Part shown: one piece after another, positions 51,858 through 60,540 of the stretch
Layout of the letters: every line of letters begins with the position of its first letter
Numbering within the stretch: the stretch's first letter is position 1
Source: Lachnospiraceae bacterium
Lineage (GTDB): Bacteria; Bacillota_A; Clostridia; Lachnospirales; Lachnospiraceae
Direction: 5' to 3'
DNA length: 64,000 bases
Assembly (NCBI GenBank): GCA_017626435.1
Contig: JAGAIR010000005.1
Location: 1-64,000 of the forward strand
Program-made: the position numbers and the translations under genes
Notes under the pieces: generated by a model
The model's database searches: none
What the model saw: only the letters and a program-made list of their open reading frames with translations
What the model was told of the DNA's origin: nothing

Positions 51858-51886
51858 ATTATCTTCTAAAAAAATTATAATGTCAA
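51858..51886 (-). promoter_or_regulatory. Promoter of the marR-ABC operon
   Basis: TTGACA (51881-51886), 17 bases, GATAAT (51858-51863) on the minus strand. Confidence 0.75.
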
Positions 51887-51925
51887 TAGACTTCATAGTT
51901 TTTTCATAATTGAATCAAAATCCAA

Positions 51926-51970
51926 CAAAAAAGAAACGGTCTGCCAGATAAATCTTTCTGGCAAACCGCC
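51926..51970 (-). terminator. Terminator after leuS
   Basis: CGGTTTGCCAGAA pairs with TCTGGCAGACCG on the minus strand, then TTTCTTTTTT. It lies about 65 bases past the leuS stop. Confidence 0.8.
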
Positions 51971-52032
51971 TCTGTTTGAAAAAATAATGTCACTGTCTGT
52001 TAAAATAATCAATTCCGCTATCTGCTAACTTA

Positions 52033-54453
52033 TTACTTTGCTACAATGTTTACTATCCTGCCCGGTACGTAAATTTCCTTCACAATGTTCTTACCTGCCA
52101 GTTTATCGCCCAGGGTTTCCTTCGCCTTGGCAAGAACCTCATCCTTTGGATCATCCTTGCCAATTCCCAAAGTTGCTCTTGTCTTTCCATTGACCTGAAC
52201 AGCAATTTCTACGGTAGACTCCACTGTCTTCGCCTCATCATACTCCGGCCAGGTCGTCTGGTATACACGCCCTTCCATTCCAATAATCTCCCACAACTCT
52301 TCCGTCACATGAGGAGCTACCGGATTTAGCAGGGTGATCAGTGTTTTATACTCGCCCTTTGTAATGGAATTTTTCTTGAAGAAATCGTTGATCAGTGCCA
52401 TCATTGCCGCAATTGCTGTATTGTACTTCAAATTTTCAAAATCATTGCTGACCTTTTTGATGGTCTGATGCATCTTCGTTTCCATATCCTTAGAATAATC
52501 TTCTTCTTCTGTCATGATGGTCTGCAGCTTCCAGACTCTCTCCAGGAAACGGCGGCACCCCTTTACACCATCCTCAGACCAGGAGGCACTTAAATCAAAG
52601 GCACCGATAAACATTTCATAGGTACGGAGAGTATCTGCACCATATGCCTGTACAATATCATCCGGATTGACTACATTACCACGGGACTTACTCATCTTCT
52701 CGCCATTTTCACCAAGGATCATTCCATGAGAGGTACGCTTCTGATATGGCTCCTTAGTAGGTACTACGCCCTGGTCATACAGGAATTTATGCCAGAAACG
52801 GGAATACAACAGATGAAGGGTTGTATGCTCCATACCACCATTATACCAGTCTACCGGCAGCCAGTATTTCAACGCTTCCTGACTTGCCAGTGCCTCCGTA
52901 TTGGACGGGTCGGTGTATCTCAGGAAATACCAGGAAGAGCCTGCCCACTGAGGCATGGTATCTGTCTCTCTCTTTGCCGGGCCGCCACAGCAAGGACAGG
53001 TGGTATTTACCCAGTCTGTCATAGCTGCCAGTGGAGATTCTCCATTATCGGTCGGCATATAGCTCTCTACCTCCGGAAGTACCAATGGCAGTTCACTCTC
53101 ATCAATCGGTACATAACCACACTTTTCACAATGAACGATTGGAATCGGTTCCCCCCAATATCTCTGTCTGGAGAATACCCAGTCACGAAGCTTATAGTTT
53201 ACTTTACGGTTACCGATCTTCTTTTCCTCCAGAAAATCCTTCATCTTTTCTTTTGCCTGGGCAACCTCCAGACCATCGAGAAACTCTGAGTTTACCATCT
53301 TTCCAGTTGCCACATCTGTAAATGCTGCCACATCAATATCTACAGGACCTTCCTTCCCCTCTACCACCTGAATCATTGGAAGGCCAAACTTCTTGGCAAA
53401 CTCCCAGTCACGGTCATCATGAGCAGGTACCGCCATGATGGCACCAGTACCATAGGTCATAAGTACATAGTCAGAAATCCAGATTGGAATCTCCTTCCCA
53501 TTGACCGGATTAATCGCTGAAATTCCATCCAGTACAACACCAGTCTTGTCTTTGGCAAGCTCTGTACGCTCAAAATCAGATTTTCTTGCTGCCATCTCAC
53601 GATATTCCACAATGGCATCCCAGTTTTTAATCTCAGACTGGTATTTATCAATCAGCGGATGTTCTGGAGAAACTACCATATAGGTTGCACCAAACAGGGT
53701 ATCCGGTCTGGTAGTATAAACACGGAGCTTATCCTCCTTATCCTTCAGGCAGAAATCCACCTCAGCACCCTCAGAACGGCCAATCCAGTTCTTCTGGGAT
53801 ACCTTTACCTTCTCAATATAATCCACCTCATCCAAATCTTTAATGAGCTTATCAGCATAATTGGTGATCTTTAACATCCATTCGCTCTTTACCTTACGGA
53901 CAACCGGTGCACCACAACGCTCACAGACACCATTGACAACCTCTTCGTTGGCAAGACCTACCTTGCAGGAGGTACACCAGTTGATCGGCATTTCCTTCTT
54001 ATATGCCAGTCCGGCCTTGAATAATTTTAAGAAAATCCACTGTGTCCATTTATAGTAATCCGGATCTGTCGTATTAATTTCTCTATCCCAGTCAAAAGAA
54101 TAACCCAGAGAATGGAGCTGTTTTTTAAAACGTTCTACATTATTCTTGGTCACTACCTTTGGGTGAATCTGATTTTTGATCGCATAGTTCTCTGTTGGAA
54201 GACCAAATGCATCCCAGCCCATTGGATATAGTACATTGTAACCCTGCATTCTTCTCTTACGTGCCACAATATCCAGCGCTGTGTAAGGTCTAGGATGACC
54301 TACATGAAGTCCCTGTCCGGATGGATACGGGAATTCAACCAATGCATAAAACTTTGGCTTGCTATAATCTGTAGAGGTGGCAAACGCTTTCTCCTCATCC
54401 CAAATTTTCTGCCATTTTTTCTCCACCGTATGGTGATTGTACATCTCTGCCAT
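52033..54453 (-). CDS. leuS: Leucyl-tRNA synthetase
   Basis: An 806-aa class I synthetase that charges tRNA-Leu. The HIGH motif is HVGH in [17 protein letters not shown] (about 45-60), the KMSKS motif is [10 protein letters not shown] zinc-binding insert shows [22 protein letters not shown], and the editing domain covers about 225-420 with [13 protein letters not shown] and [14 protein letters not shown]. Full bacterial length. The start at 54453 follows GGAGG at normal spacing; an upstream in-frame ATG has none. The leader contains a stable hairpin but no T-box. Confidence 0.97.
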   Translation of the reverse strand: MAEMYNHHTVEKKWQKIWDEEKAFATSTDYSKPKFYALVEFPYPSGQGLHVGHPRPYTALDIVARKRRMQGYNVLYPMGWDAFGLPTENYAIKNQIHPKVVTKNNVERFKKQLHSLGYSFDWDREINTTDPDYYKWTQWIFLKLFKAGLAYKKEMPINWCTSCKVGLANEEVVNGVCERCGAPVVRKVKSEWMLKITNYADKLIKDLDEVDYIEKVKVSQKNWIGRSEGAEVDFCLKDKEDKLRVYTTRPDTLFGATYMVVSPEHPLIDKYQSEIKNWDAIVEYREMAARKSDFERTELAKDKTGVVLDGISAINPVNGKEIPIWISDYVLMTYGTGAIMAVPAHDDRDWEFAKKFGLPMIQVVEGKEGPVDIDVAAFTDVATGKMVNSEFLDGLEVAQAKEKMKDFLEEKKIGNRKVNYKLRDWVFSRQRYWGEPIPIVHCEKCGYVPIDESELPLVLPEVESYMPTDNGESPLAAMTDWVNTTCPCCGGPAKRETDTMPQWAGSSWYFLRYTDPSNTEALASQEALKYWLPVDWYNGGMEHTTLHLLYSRFWHKFLYDQGVVPTKEPYQKRTSHGMILGENGEKMSKSRGNVVNPDDIVQAYGADTLRTYEMFIGAFDLSASWSEDGVKGCRRFLERVWKLQTIMTEEEDYSKDMETKMHQTIKKVSNDFENLKYNTAIAAMMALINDFFKKNSITKGEYKTLITLLNPVAPHVTEELWEIIGMEGRVYQTTWPEYDEAKTVESTVEIAVQVNGKTRATLGIGKDDPKDEVLAKAKETLGDKLAGKNIVKEIYVPGRIVNIVAK

Positions 54454-54494
54454 TTCATTTCCTCCAATTCTATGAACTCTTCCCTTTTTATTGA

Positions 54495-54527
54495 CAAACT
54501 GCCAGAGTAAATTACCCTGACAGTCTG
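54495..54527. repeat. Hairpin in the leuS leader
   Basis: On the minus strand CAGACTGTCAGGGTAA pairs with TTACTCTGGCAGTTTG with one mismatch and wobble pairs, forming a long stem just after the predicted transcript start and about 40 bases before the start codon. No T run follows. Confidence 0.6.
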
Positions 54528-54549
54528 TTATTTTCACACAAACAATTAA

Positions 54550-54577
54550 ATTTTACTATAATAAGCGGATTTGTCAA
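54550..54577 (-). promoter_or_regulatory. Promoter of leuS
   Basis: TTGACA (54572-54577), 16 bases, TAAAAT (54550-54555) on the minus strand. Confidence 0.7.
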
Positions 54578-54603
54578 CCTTTTCACATTCTGAACTTGAA
54601 CCA

Positions 54604-56583
54604 TCATTGTTTTTCCTGCTCTATTTTCTCCGTCTTGATAATGAACTTTACTTCTCCTCTCATATTTTTTCCGATACCGGAAAAGTTATCATACTCTTCC
54701 GACGCATCAGACAAGGCTGTCAGCCGCTCTTTCAAAGAACATACATCGTTCTGGTAAAAGTCATAAATCTTTTGGATCCCCTTTTTATCAAAGGTATCCA
54801 TACCTGTATGAAGAGTATCGGCTCCCTCTCCCAGCTCACCAATTCCATCCGCCAGCAGACCGGTCGCCTTTGTCAGCTGGTTACTGCCCTTTTTGAGGGA
54901 AGCAACTCCCTCCGTCAGATTTCCAGCCCCTTGAATTACCTGTTTTCCAGACTGGATCAGCTGATTGGCCCCGGATATGATTTTTTTATTATTTTTTGTC
55001 AGCTTGCCGGCACCCTGTTTCAAACTCCCCGCACTCTTTGCAAGTGTAGTGATGCCAGAGGATAACTGACTGTCTGCATCCCGCAGTGTCTGGGAACTGC
55101 CAGAAAGTGTTTTTGCCCCGGAAAGAATCTGGCTTACACCAGCCGCTACCTGTTGGGCTCCACTCTTTAGTTCACTGTCTTTCGCCGTTGCCGCTTCCAG
55201 TGCAGTGACACTGCTCTTCTGACTTTCTGCCAATGCCTGAAGCTGCCCGGCATACGCAAGCAGGGAGGCTTTCTGCGCCTCATCTTCTATCTGTTCCGCC
55301 TGTGTCTTCAATCCCTGGATAATGGTATCGTAACCAGCATAAGAACCTTTCAGCTCACCCAGGCCCGTATTTAATGCACTGATGCCACCGGAAACAGCAG
55401 CCGTCCCTGCCTTTAAAGCATTCGCCGTCTCCTGGTCAGCCAGCTGGTCTACTCCGTTGGTATATTGGGTCAGTCCTGCCGAAAAACTTTGGTAATCCGT
55501 CGGCAAATCCTTTACCCCGTCATACAACGCAACTGTTCCGTCTGCCAGCTGTTTTGCACCTTTGGCATATGCCTTCGTTCCCTTTGCCAGGGAAGTACTG
55601 CCCTTCGTGTATGCCTGAATTCCTTTTTCCAGTGTTCTGCTGCCGGAGGATAATTGATCAATCCCTTTCCCAATCTTCTTTTCCCCTGATGCATACTCAT
55701 CAAATTGTTCATCCAGTTGATCCAATGCATCGGATAATGTCCCTGAGCCTTTTACCAGTTTCTCTGAGGAGTCAGCCAATTTTTCAACAGATTCCCCCAG
55801 TTCATCCCAATCTCCATCTTCCTTGGAAAACAGCTCCGAAAACACATTTGCACTGGCAAATGTTACCGTATTGCCCAGAGTAAACTCTGTCACATCGGCA
55901 GTCATCTCAAAGCTTGTGGGAATCTCCAGATCCTTCGCATCTACATCCAGACTTTCCAACAGTCCTGGCATTCCATAACCCACAAGAATCTGCTGATTTC
56001 CCTCTTCCACAAGTTTACCATTGTCTACTTTAATGTTCGAAAAATGCTCCTGCGGCAATATCACACAGGTAACCATAACAAACGGCACAAAGAGTTCTTC
56101 TGTCTTTCCATTTATCTTTTTATGAATGGCAGAATGATTTTCATAGGTAACAGACATCGTCAGCTTCCCGCTCTTGCCTGCCAGTTTCTCAGGTGCGATC
56201 TCTTTGCCATTCAGCCGATAAGTAATACTGACGCTGACCGGAAGCTCCTGGTCTGAAGTTCCCTGATAATGGATATCTTCCTGCTGTGTCTGCCATATCA
56301 CCTTCTTTCCATTCTGTTGAAATGTTTCTTCTCCCTTGACATTTTCAATCTCACTCAGATTAGAAATATCCGGTAACACATCACCAGAGCCTGCATTTTT
56401 TAACACATCTGATACCGTCACCTCTGTAACGTCACCAGTGGCAGAGGTAGTAACATAAACGGATTCCTCCTTCTTCACCTTTTCCGCCATAGTAAATGAC
56501 GGACTGCAAAGTGTCACACTTACCGCCAGCACACCTGCTGCTGCCATCCTTCCTACTCGTATCCATTGATGATTTCGATTCAT
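54604..56583 (-). CDS. Secreted repeat protein linked to an ABC/FtsX permease
   Basis: A 659-aa protein with a signal peptide (about 1-36, GRMAAAGVLAVSVTLCSPSFTMA). A beta-rich domain follows to about 265 (VSVSITYRLNGKEIAP, LVGYGMPGLLESLDV). From about 275 to 600 it has a tape-like helical repeat of L-x-x-G and A-x-G steps (KIGKGIDQLSSGSRTLEKG, AKGAKQLADGTVALYDGV, ISGANQLIQSGKQVIQGAG), as in YhgE/Pip-type and MmpL-linked surface proteins. There is no C-terminal membrane span. The start at 56583 follows GAGGA and puts the signal first; an in-frame GTG at 56679 also has a strong AAGGAG site and would add 32 residues. It ends the ATPase-permease operon. Confidence 0.7.
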   Translation of the reverse strand: MNRNHQWIRVGRMAAAGVLAVSVTLCSPSFTMAEKVKKEESVYVTTSATGDVTEVTVSDVLKNAGSGDVLPDISNLSEIENVKGEETFQQNGKKVIWQTQQEDIHYQGTSDQELPVSVSITYRLNGKEIAPEKLAGKSGKLTMSVTYENHSAIHKKINGKTEELFVPFVMVTCVILPQEHFSNIKVDNGKLVEEGNQQILVGYGMPGLLESLDVDAKDLEIPTSFEMTADVTEFTLGNTVTFASANVFSELFSKEDGDWDELGESVEKLADSSEKLVKGSGTLSDALDQLDEQFDEYASGEKKIGKGIDQLSSGSRTLEKGIQAYTKGSTSLAKGTKAYAKGAKQLADGTVALYDGVKDLPTDYQSFSAGLTQYTNGVDQLADQETANALKAGTAAVSGGISALNTGLGELKGSYAGYDTIIQGLKTQAEQIEDEAQKASLLAYAGQLQALAESQKSSVTALEAATAKDSELKSGAQQVAAGVSQILSGAKTLSGSSQTLRDADSQLSSGITTLAKSAGSLKQGAGKLTKNNKKIISGANQLIQSGKQVIQGAGNLTEGVASLKKGSNQLTKATGLLADGIGELGEGADTLHTGMDTFDKKGIQKIYDFYQNDVCSLKERLTALSDASEEYDNFSGIGKNMRGEVKFIIKTEKIEQEKQ

Positions 56584-56597
56584 AGTTTTCCTCATTT

Positions 56598-56643
56598 CTG
56601 CGCTGCTTGTTGCGCCTAATACAATGTTTGTGCCGCAGCGCAG
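56598..56643. repeat. Inverted repeat before the repeat-protein gene
   Basis: CTGCGCTGC (56598-56606) and GCAGCGCAG (56635-56643) are perfect 9-base arms around 28 bases. On the mRNA this hairpin would lie between the strong AAGGAG site (GTG start) and the internal ATG start, so it may separate the two starts or protect an mRNA end. No T tail. Confidence 0.6.
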
Positions 56644-56695
56644 ACACAAACCTGCTGAGTGAAAGAATTTATTGTTCACTCTTACTTCTCCTTCT

Positions 56696-59041
56696 CTATT
56701 CTACTGTTTTTAATGCCTCATCCATCGGAATCTTCTGTATTTTTCTAAACTGGGTCAACAGAACCACACCATAGGCAAACAGTACCATAGCAAACATTTT
56801 CGGGTAAATATCCGGTGCAAAATAACAGGTAAGCCACCCATTGTAATTCATCATAAAAATCCGGTAAATTCCTACTATGACCCCGGTAGAAATTCCCAGT
56901 CCCACTACCAGTCCCAGAACCACAACCCAGCTGGTAGAGAGAAGATACAGTCTTGCGATCTCTTTATTTTCATATCCAAGGATCTTAACCATGGAAATGG
57001 AAGTCACATTACGCTCCAAAATCAATTTAGTCAGCAGATAAATCAAGATTGCCGCCAAAACCACAGCAAAGACATTGATCATTTCAAACATACTCCCCAT
57101 AGAATGGCTCAGCTGTCTGGATATCTTAGTCATATCGTCAATGGTAATACAGGCTTCTATATAATCCTCCTTGATATCTGTCAATTTCTCATCGGAAAAG
57201 TAACCGGTGAAATACTCCTGCTCCACCGGTGAAGCTATCTGTTGCAGCACCAGTTCCGGATAGCTCACCGCTGTGCCAAGCAGATCATTCTCCAGCTCAA
57301 AGGTATCACGAAACATCTTATCATTCATAAAAACAGTTAATCCACCGGGATAGTCTGTAACCTTACTGACTGTAAAGGTATATTCCCTGGTGCCATAGGT
57401 TTCCCGCAGCGTCAGCTGTTCTCCTAAAGAAACTTTATATTTTTCCTGAAATCCATCTGATATACAGATGCCATCTTCCGGCAATTCCTCCTGAAAATAC
57501 CTGCTCCCCTTCTGGATTCCATAAACACTGATATCCTCTTGCCTGGAACTGCCTTCATAGGTCAACCCCGTCATACAGTATTTTTCTGCTGTTTTGTTTT
57601 CCGTTTCTGCCGGCACCTTCAACACATATTGGTAATCTGCCAACATATTCTGTACAACGGATATCTGATAATGGTCAAGAAGCGGTTTCATCATCATGCC
57701 GAAAAGCAACAAGATACAGGAAAACAAAATCCCTACCGTCAACGTCAGATAGCTGGACATATTCTGCAAAAGCACCCGGATGCGAAAACGTGTGAAAAAC
57801 CGGAAATTGGGCAGCCGCAGTGCCTTTCTTTTCTTTTTTTTCTCCAAATCCCTGCGCAGGAACCGCAGCGGAGAAAGCTGCAGTTTTTGCAGTAACGCAA
57901 CCGCATTGGTAACAAGCATAATCACCATAGGAACAACCGTTGTCAGCACAAAAGCCTCTGAACTCCAGATTGTCTGATACGTCGGAAGGCTATAACTGCT
58001 ATAATACAAACCGGCAACCATATCTTTAAAAATGGTATAACCCAATATATTTCCCACAACCGCCGCCAGCAGTGTAACAATCATCGGCGGTGTCAGATAA
58101 TGCCAGAAAAGCTCTGCTTTCGTATACCCTGATGCCCGCAATGTTCCGATTACCGCAGCTTCCTTCACCACGGTATGACGGATAGTAACTGAGAATACAA
58201 ATGCCATGATCACAATGATAATGTACAACAGTACGATCATCATGCTTCTGTCACCACCCATATCATCACCAGTAAACTGGATTGCCTGATTCGCATACCT
58301 CGGAATCACATCCTCAATCTCCACCTCAGAACGGCTCGTTTCCTCCGCCAAAGTCTCTATAAATTTCTCCGACCATTCCTTTTCTTCAACGGTATCCTTT
58401 GGAATGGAACCGTATTTCCATTCATAGCTGTAACAGAGACTGAAATCAGAAAACAGATCAAAACCCTTTTTAGACATAATGGCTACACCAAATTTTATGG
58501 AATCAAACATCAGGTCATTATTATCCGAAAACAATGCACTGTAATCGGAAAGCGCCACCAGTCCAACCACCTTCAATGTCTCTCCTGCCACAGTAATGTT
58601 ATCTCCTACACTAAGTGAGTTATTGTCGGCATACATCCGGTCGATGGCAATTTCATTCTCCCGAACTGGAAATTCTCCCTTCATCAGACACTCCCTGTTC
58701 ACTTCCGTTCTCTGGACAAAAAGCCGCAGAGTATTGTCCATTTCCCCATCACCATCCGTATCCGTTTCTTCTTCCTTATAAAAATCTTTGTATATCTTGA
58801 CATCATCCTTCTCCAGCCGTCTCAGCAGGGAAGAGGCTGCTTCCGTCTTCAATACAAAATGACCATCTTCTATGTTATATTTCTGAAAGCTTTCATCATA
58901 AGCCTGAATCATACTGCTGCCTGCCACTAAAAAACCGGAAATGAAACCAATGGTCAATGCCATAAACAAAAATATCACCAGATATTTTCCAAACTCATGT
59001 TTTAATTCCCTTGGCAGTCTTCTATGTAATGGATTTCTCAT
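56696..59041 (-). CDS. FtsX-family ABC transporter permease
   Basis: A 781-aa membrane protein. One segment lies at about 18-40, followed by a large outer domain (about 40-260), three membrane segments (about 268-395), a second N-side span near 430-455, another outer domain (about 460-650), and three C-terminal segments (about 665-775). This two-FtsX layout matches MacB/LolC-like permeases of Gram-positive bacteria that move or sense substrates mechanically. FRRxLxxKK-type basic loop between the halves faces the cytoplasm. It lies 36 bases after the ATPase gene and 112 before the repeat protein. Confidence 0.88.
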   Translation of the reverse strand: MRNPLHRRLPRELKHEFGKYLVIFLFMALTIGFISGFLVAGSSMIQAYDESFQKYNIEDGHFVLKTEAASSLLRRLEKDDVKIYKDFYKEEETDTDGDGEMDNTLRLFVQRTEVNRECLMKGEFPVRENEIAIDRMYADNNSLSVGDNITVAGETLKVVGLVALSDYSALFSDNNDLMFDSIKFGVAIMSKKGFDLFSDFSLCYSYEWKYGSIPKDTVEEKEWSEKFIETLAEETSRSEVEIEDVIPRYANQAIQFTGDDMGGDRSMMIVLLYIIIVIMAFVFSVTIRHTVVKEAAVIGTLRASGYTKAELFWHYLTPPMIVTLLAAVVGNILGYTIFKDMVAGLYYSSYSLPTYQTIWSSEAFVLTTVVPMVIMLVTNAVALLQKLQLSPLRFLRRDLEKKKKRKALRLPNFRFFTRFRIRVLLQNMSSYLTLTVGILFSCILLLFGMMMKPLLDHYQISVVQNMLADYQYVLKVPAETENKTAEKYCMTGLTYEGSSRQEDISVYGIQKGSRYFQEELPEDGICISDGFQEKYKVSLGEQLTLRETYGTREYTFTVSKVTDYPGGLTVFMNDKMFRDTFELENDLLGTAVSYPELVLQQIASPVEQEYFTGYFSDEKLTDIKEDYIEACITIDDMTKISRQLSHSMGSMFEMINVFAVVLAAILIYLLTKLILERNVTSISMVKILGYENKEIARLYLLSTSWVVVLGLVVGLGISTGVIVGIYRIFMMNYNGWLTCYFAPDIYPKMFAMVLFAYGVVLLTQFRKIQKIPMDEALKTVE

Positions 59042-59077
59042 TTCAACCTTCTTTCCTTTATATGCCGGTTTGTTTTC

Positions 59078-59776
59078 CTACCAATCCAGCTCCATCGCCG
59101 GAATTTTTTTCTCATTATAGTAATCCTTCCGGATCTGCCCATCCTTCAGACGGATTACCCGGTCTGCCATCAGCTTAACAGCGTCATTATGCGTTACCAT
59201 AATAACAGTATTTCCATATTTTTTATTCACATCTTCAATCAGCTTTAGAATTTCCTTGGATGTTTTGTAATCCAGAGCACCCGTCGGCTCATCACATAAA
59301 AGGATATCCGGATTCTTCACTATCGCACGTCCAATGGCAGTTCTCTGCTGCTGACCGCCTGAAAGCTGATTTGGCAGCTTGTGACGATGCTCATACAGTC
59401 CCAAAGTGTGTAGCAGCTCATCAATTTCCAATGGATTGTCACTGAGATATGCACCCACCTCTATATTTTCTTTCACATTCAGATTCGGAATCAGATTATA
59501 CATCTGAAATACATAACCCAAATGCTTACGGCGGTAAGCTGTCAATTCCTTCTCTTTCATATTTGCCGTCCTCTCACCATCAATGGCCACATATCCAGCA
59601 TCCGAAAAATCAATGCCTCCGATAATATTTAACAGCGTAGACTTACCAGATCCGGAAGGACCCAGCAAGACACAAATCTCCCCCCGCTCTACGGTAAATG
59701 AAATTCCCTTTAGTACTTCCGTCCGATTGGAATCCGTACCAAAGCTCTTTTTTAAATCATGTATTTCTAAAAACAT
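59078..59776 (-). CDS. ABC transporter ATPase (LolD/MacB type)
   Basis: A 232-aa ATPase that drives the FtsX-like permease. Walker A is LLGPSGSGKSTLLN (about 38-51), the Q-loop lies in YVFQMYNLIPNL, the signature is NQLSGGQQQR, Walker B is ILLCDEPTGALD, and the H-loop MVTHND. The LLGPSGSGKSTLLNIIGG and LDYKTSKEIL segments are typical of the LolD/MacB branch. It is the first gene of the unit. Its upstream region has an operator-like repeat at 59829-59846. Confidence 0.93.
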   Translation of the reverse strand: MFLEIHDLKKSFGTDSNRTEVLKGISFTVERGEICVLLGPSGSGKSTLLNIIGGIDFSDAGYVAIDGERTANMKEKELTAYRRKHLGYVFQMYNLIPNLNVKENIEVGAYLSDNPLEIDELLHTLGLYEHRHKLPNQLSGGQQQRTAIGRAIVKNPDILLCDEPTGALDYKTSKEILKLIEDVNKKYGNTVIMVTHNDAVKLMADRVIRLKDGQIRKDYYNEKKIPAMELDW

Positions 59777-59820
59777 AGTCCCCTCTTTTCTGCACCTTTT
59801 TCACTTCAACGGTCCGTACT

Positions 59821-59846
59821 GTTATAATAGTTAGTTTTAGCTAACT
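59821..59846 (-). promoter_or_regulatory. Operator-like repeat and -10 of the ABC/FtsX unit
   Basis: AGTTAG (59829-59834) and CTAACT (59841-59846) flank 6 bases. On the minus strand TATAAC (59821-59826) is a likely -10, so the repeat would fill the spacer between the -10 and -35 boxes. Such TTAGTTAG-type repeats often bind TetR-family proteins, but no TetR gene lies nearby. Confidence 0.5.
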
Positions 59847-59869
59847 CATAATACACCTTTTTGAGAAAA

Positions 59870-59918
59870 AAAAACAGACAGCTTATTGATTTCTTTTCTC
59901 ATTAAGCTGTCTGTTTTT
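59870..59918. terminator. Bidirectional terminator
   Basis: AAAAACAGACAGCTTA pairs with TAAGCTGTCTGTTTTT, a 16-bp perfect stem. On the minus strand it ends the PAP2 gene (stop at 59963) before the ABC unit. Confidence 0.9.
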
Positions 59919-59962
59919 CTATCAATCATTTTACACAACGAAAACAACGAAGTTTAAGTTTT

Positions 59963-60457
59963 TTAGTTAAAAAGAAAAAATCCCACCACTCCCAGCACTG
60001 CTGCAAGCACTGCTCCTGCAATCACATCCTTTGGAAAATGTACACCGGTTATCACCCGCAAAATGGCAAGCAGTATTCCACAGATAATCAGAAAAAAACC
60101 TGCAGGTGTCCATACTGACAAAACAGCCATTGCAATAATCATATTAGAGAACACATGCCGGCTCGGAAAAGAATTTCCCTTTGTATCCTTTTCCAACAAC
60201 GGAGTAAACGCGTATACTTCATATGGTCTGCTGGCAGAGAGCCATTTTCTGAAGAACGATACTGTGATAAAGCCCACTGCCGGAATCACTAAAATCCGGA
60301 GGACCCAGATATCCCGCTGGATAATGAGCCATAACACAGTCAGACCATAACAGATTGCCGTTATCGCAGTCAACAGCTTCACAAGAATACGCACAAACGG
60401 TATCCCAATGTACTTTTCAGTCCAATCCATGCACTTCTGATATCCTTCTCCTGTCAT
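59963..60457 (-). CDS. PAP2-family membrane phosphatase
   Basis: A 164-aa integral membrane protein with about five hydrophobic segments. The three PAP2 motifs are visible: KWLSASRP (K-x6-R-P), SFPSRH (P-S-x-H with the catalytic His near 99), and RVITGVHFPKDV (S/R-x5-H-x3-D). The family dephosphorylates lipid phosphates such as phosphatidic acid or undecaprenyl pyrophosphate; which is used here cannot be told. The start at 60457 follows GGAGG, removing an 11-residue upstream extension. Confidence 0.88.
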   Translation of the reverse strand: MTGEGYQKCMDWTEKYIGIPFVRILVKLLTAITAICYGLTVLWLIIQRDIWVLRILVIPAVGFITVSFFRKWLSASRPYEVYAFTPLLEKDTKGNSFPSRHVFSNMIIAMAVLSVWTPAGFFLIICGILLAILRVITGVHFPKDVIAGAVLAAVLGVVGFFLFN

Positions 60458-60540
60458 ATACAGCCTCCATGCAGAAACTGGGACAACCACATTTATGACC
60501 GTCCCAGTTTTTCTCTATACCACGATATTTTTACTAACAG

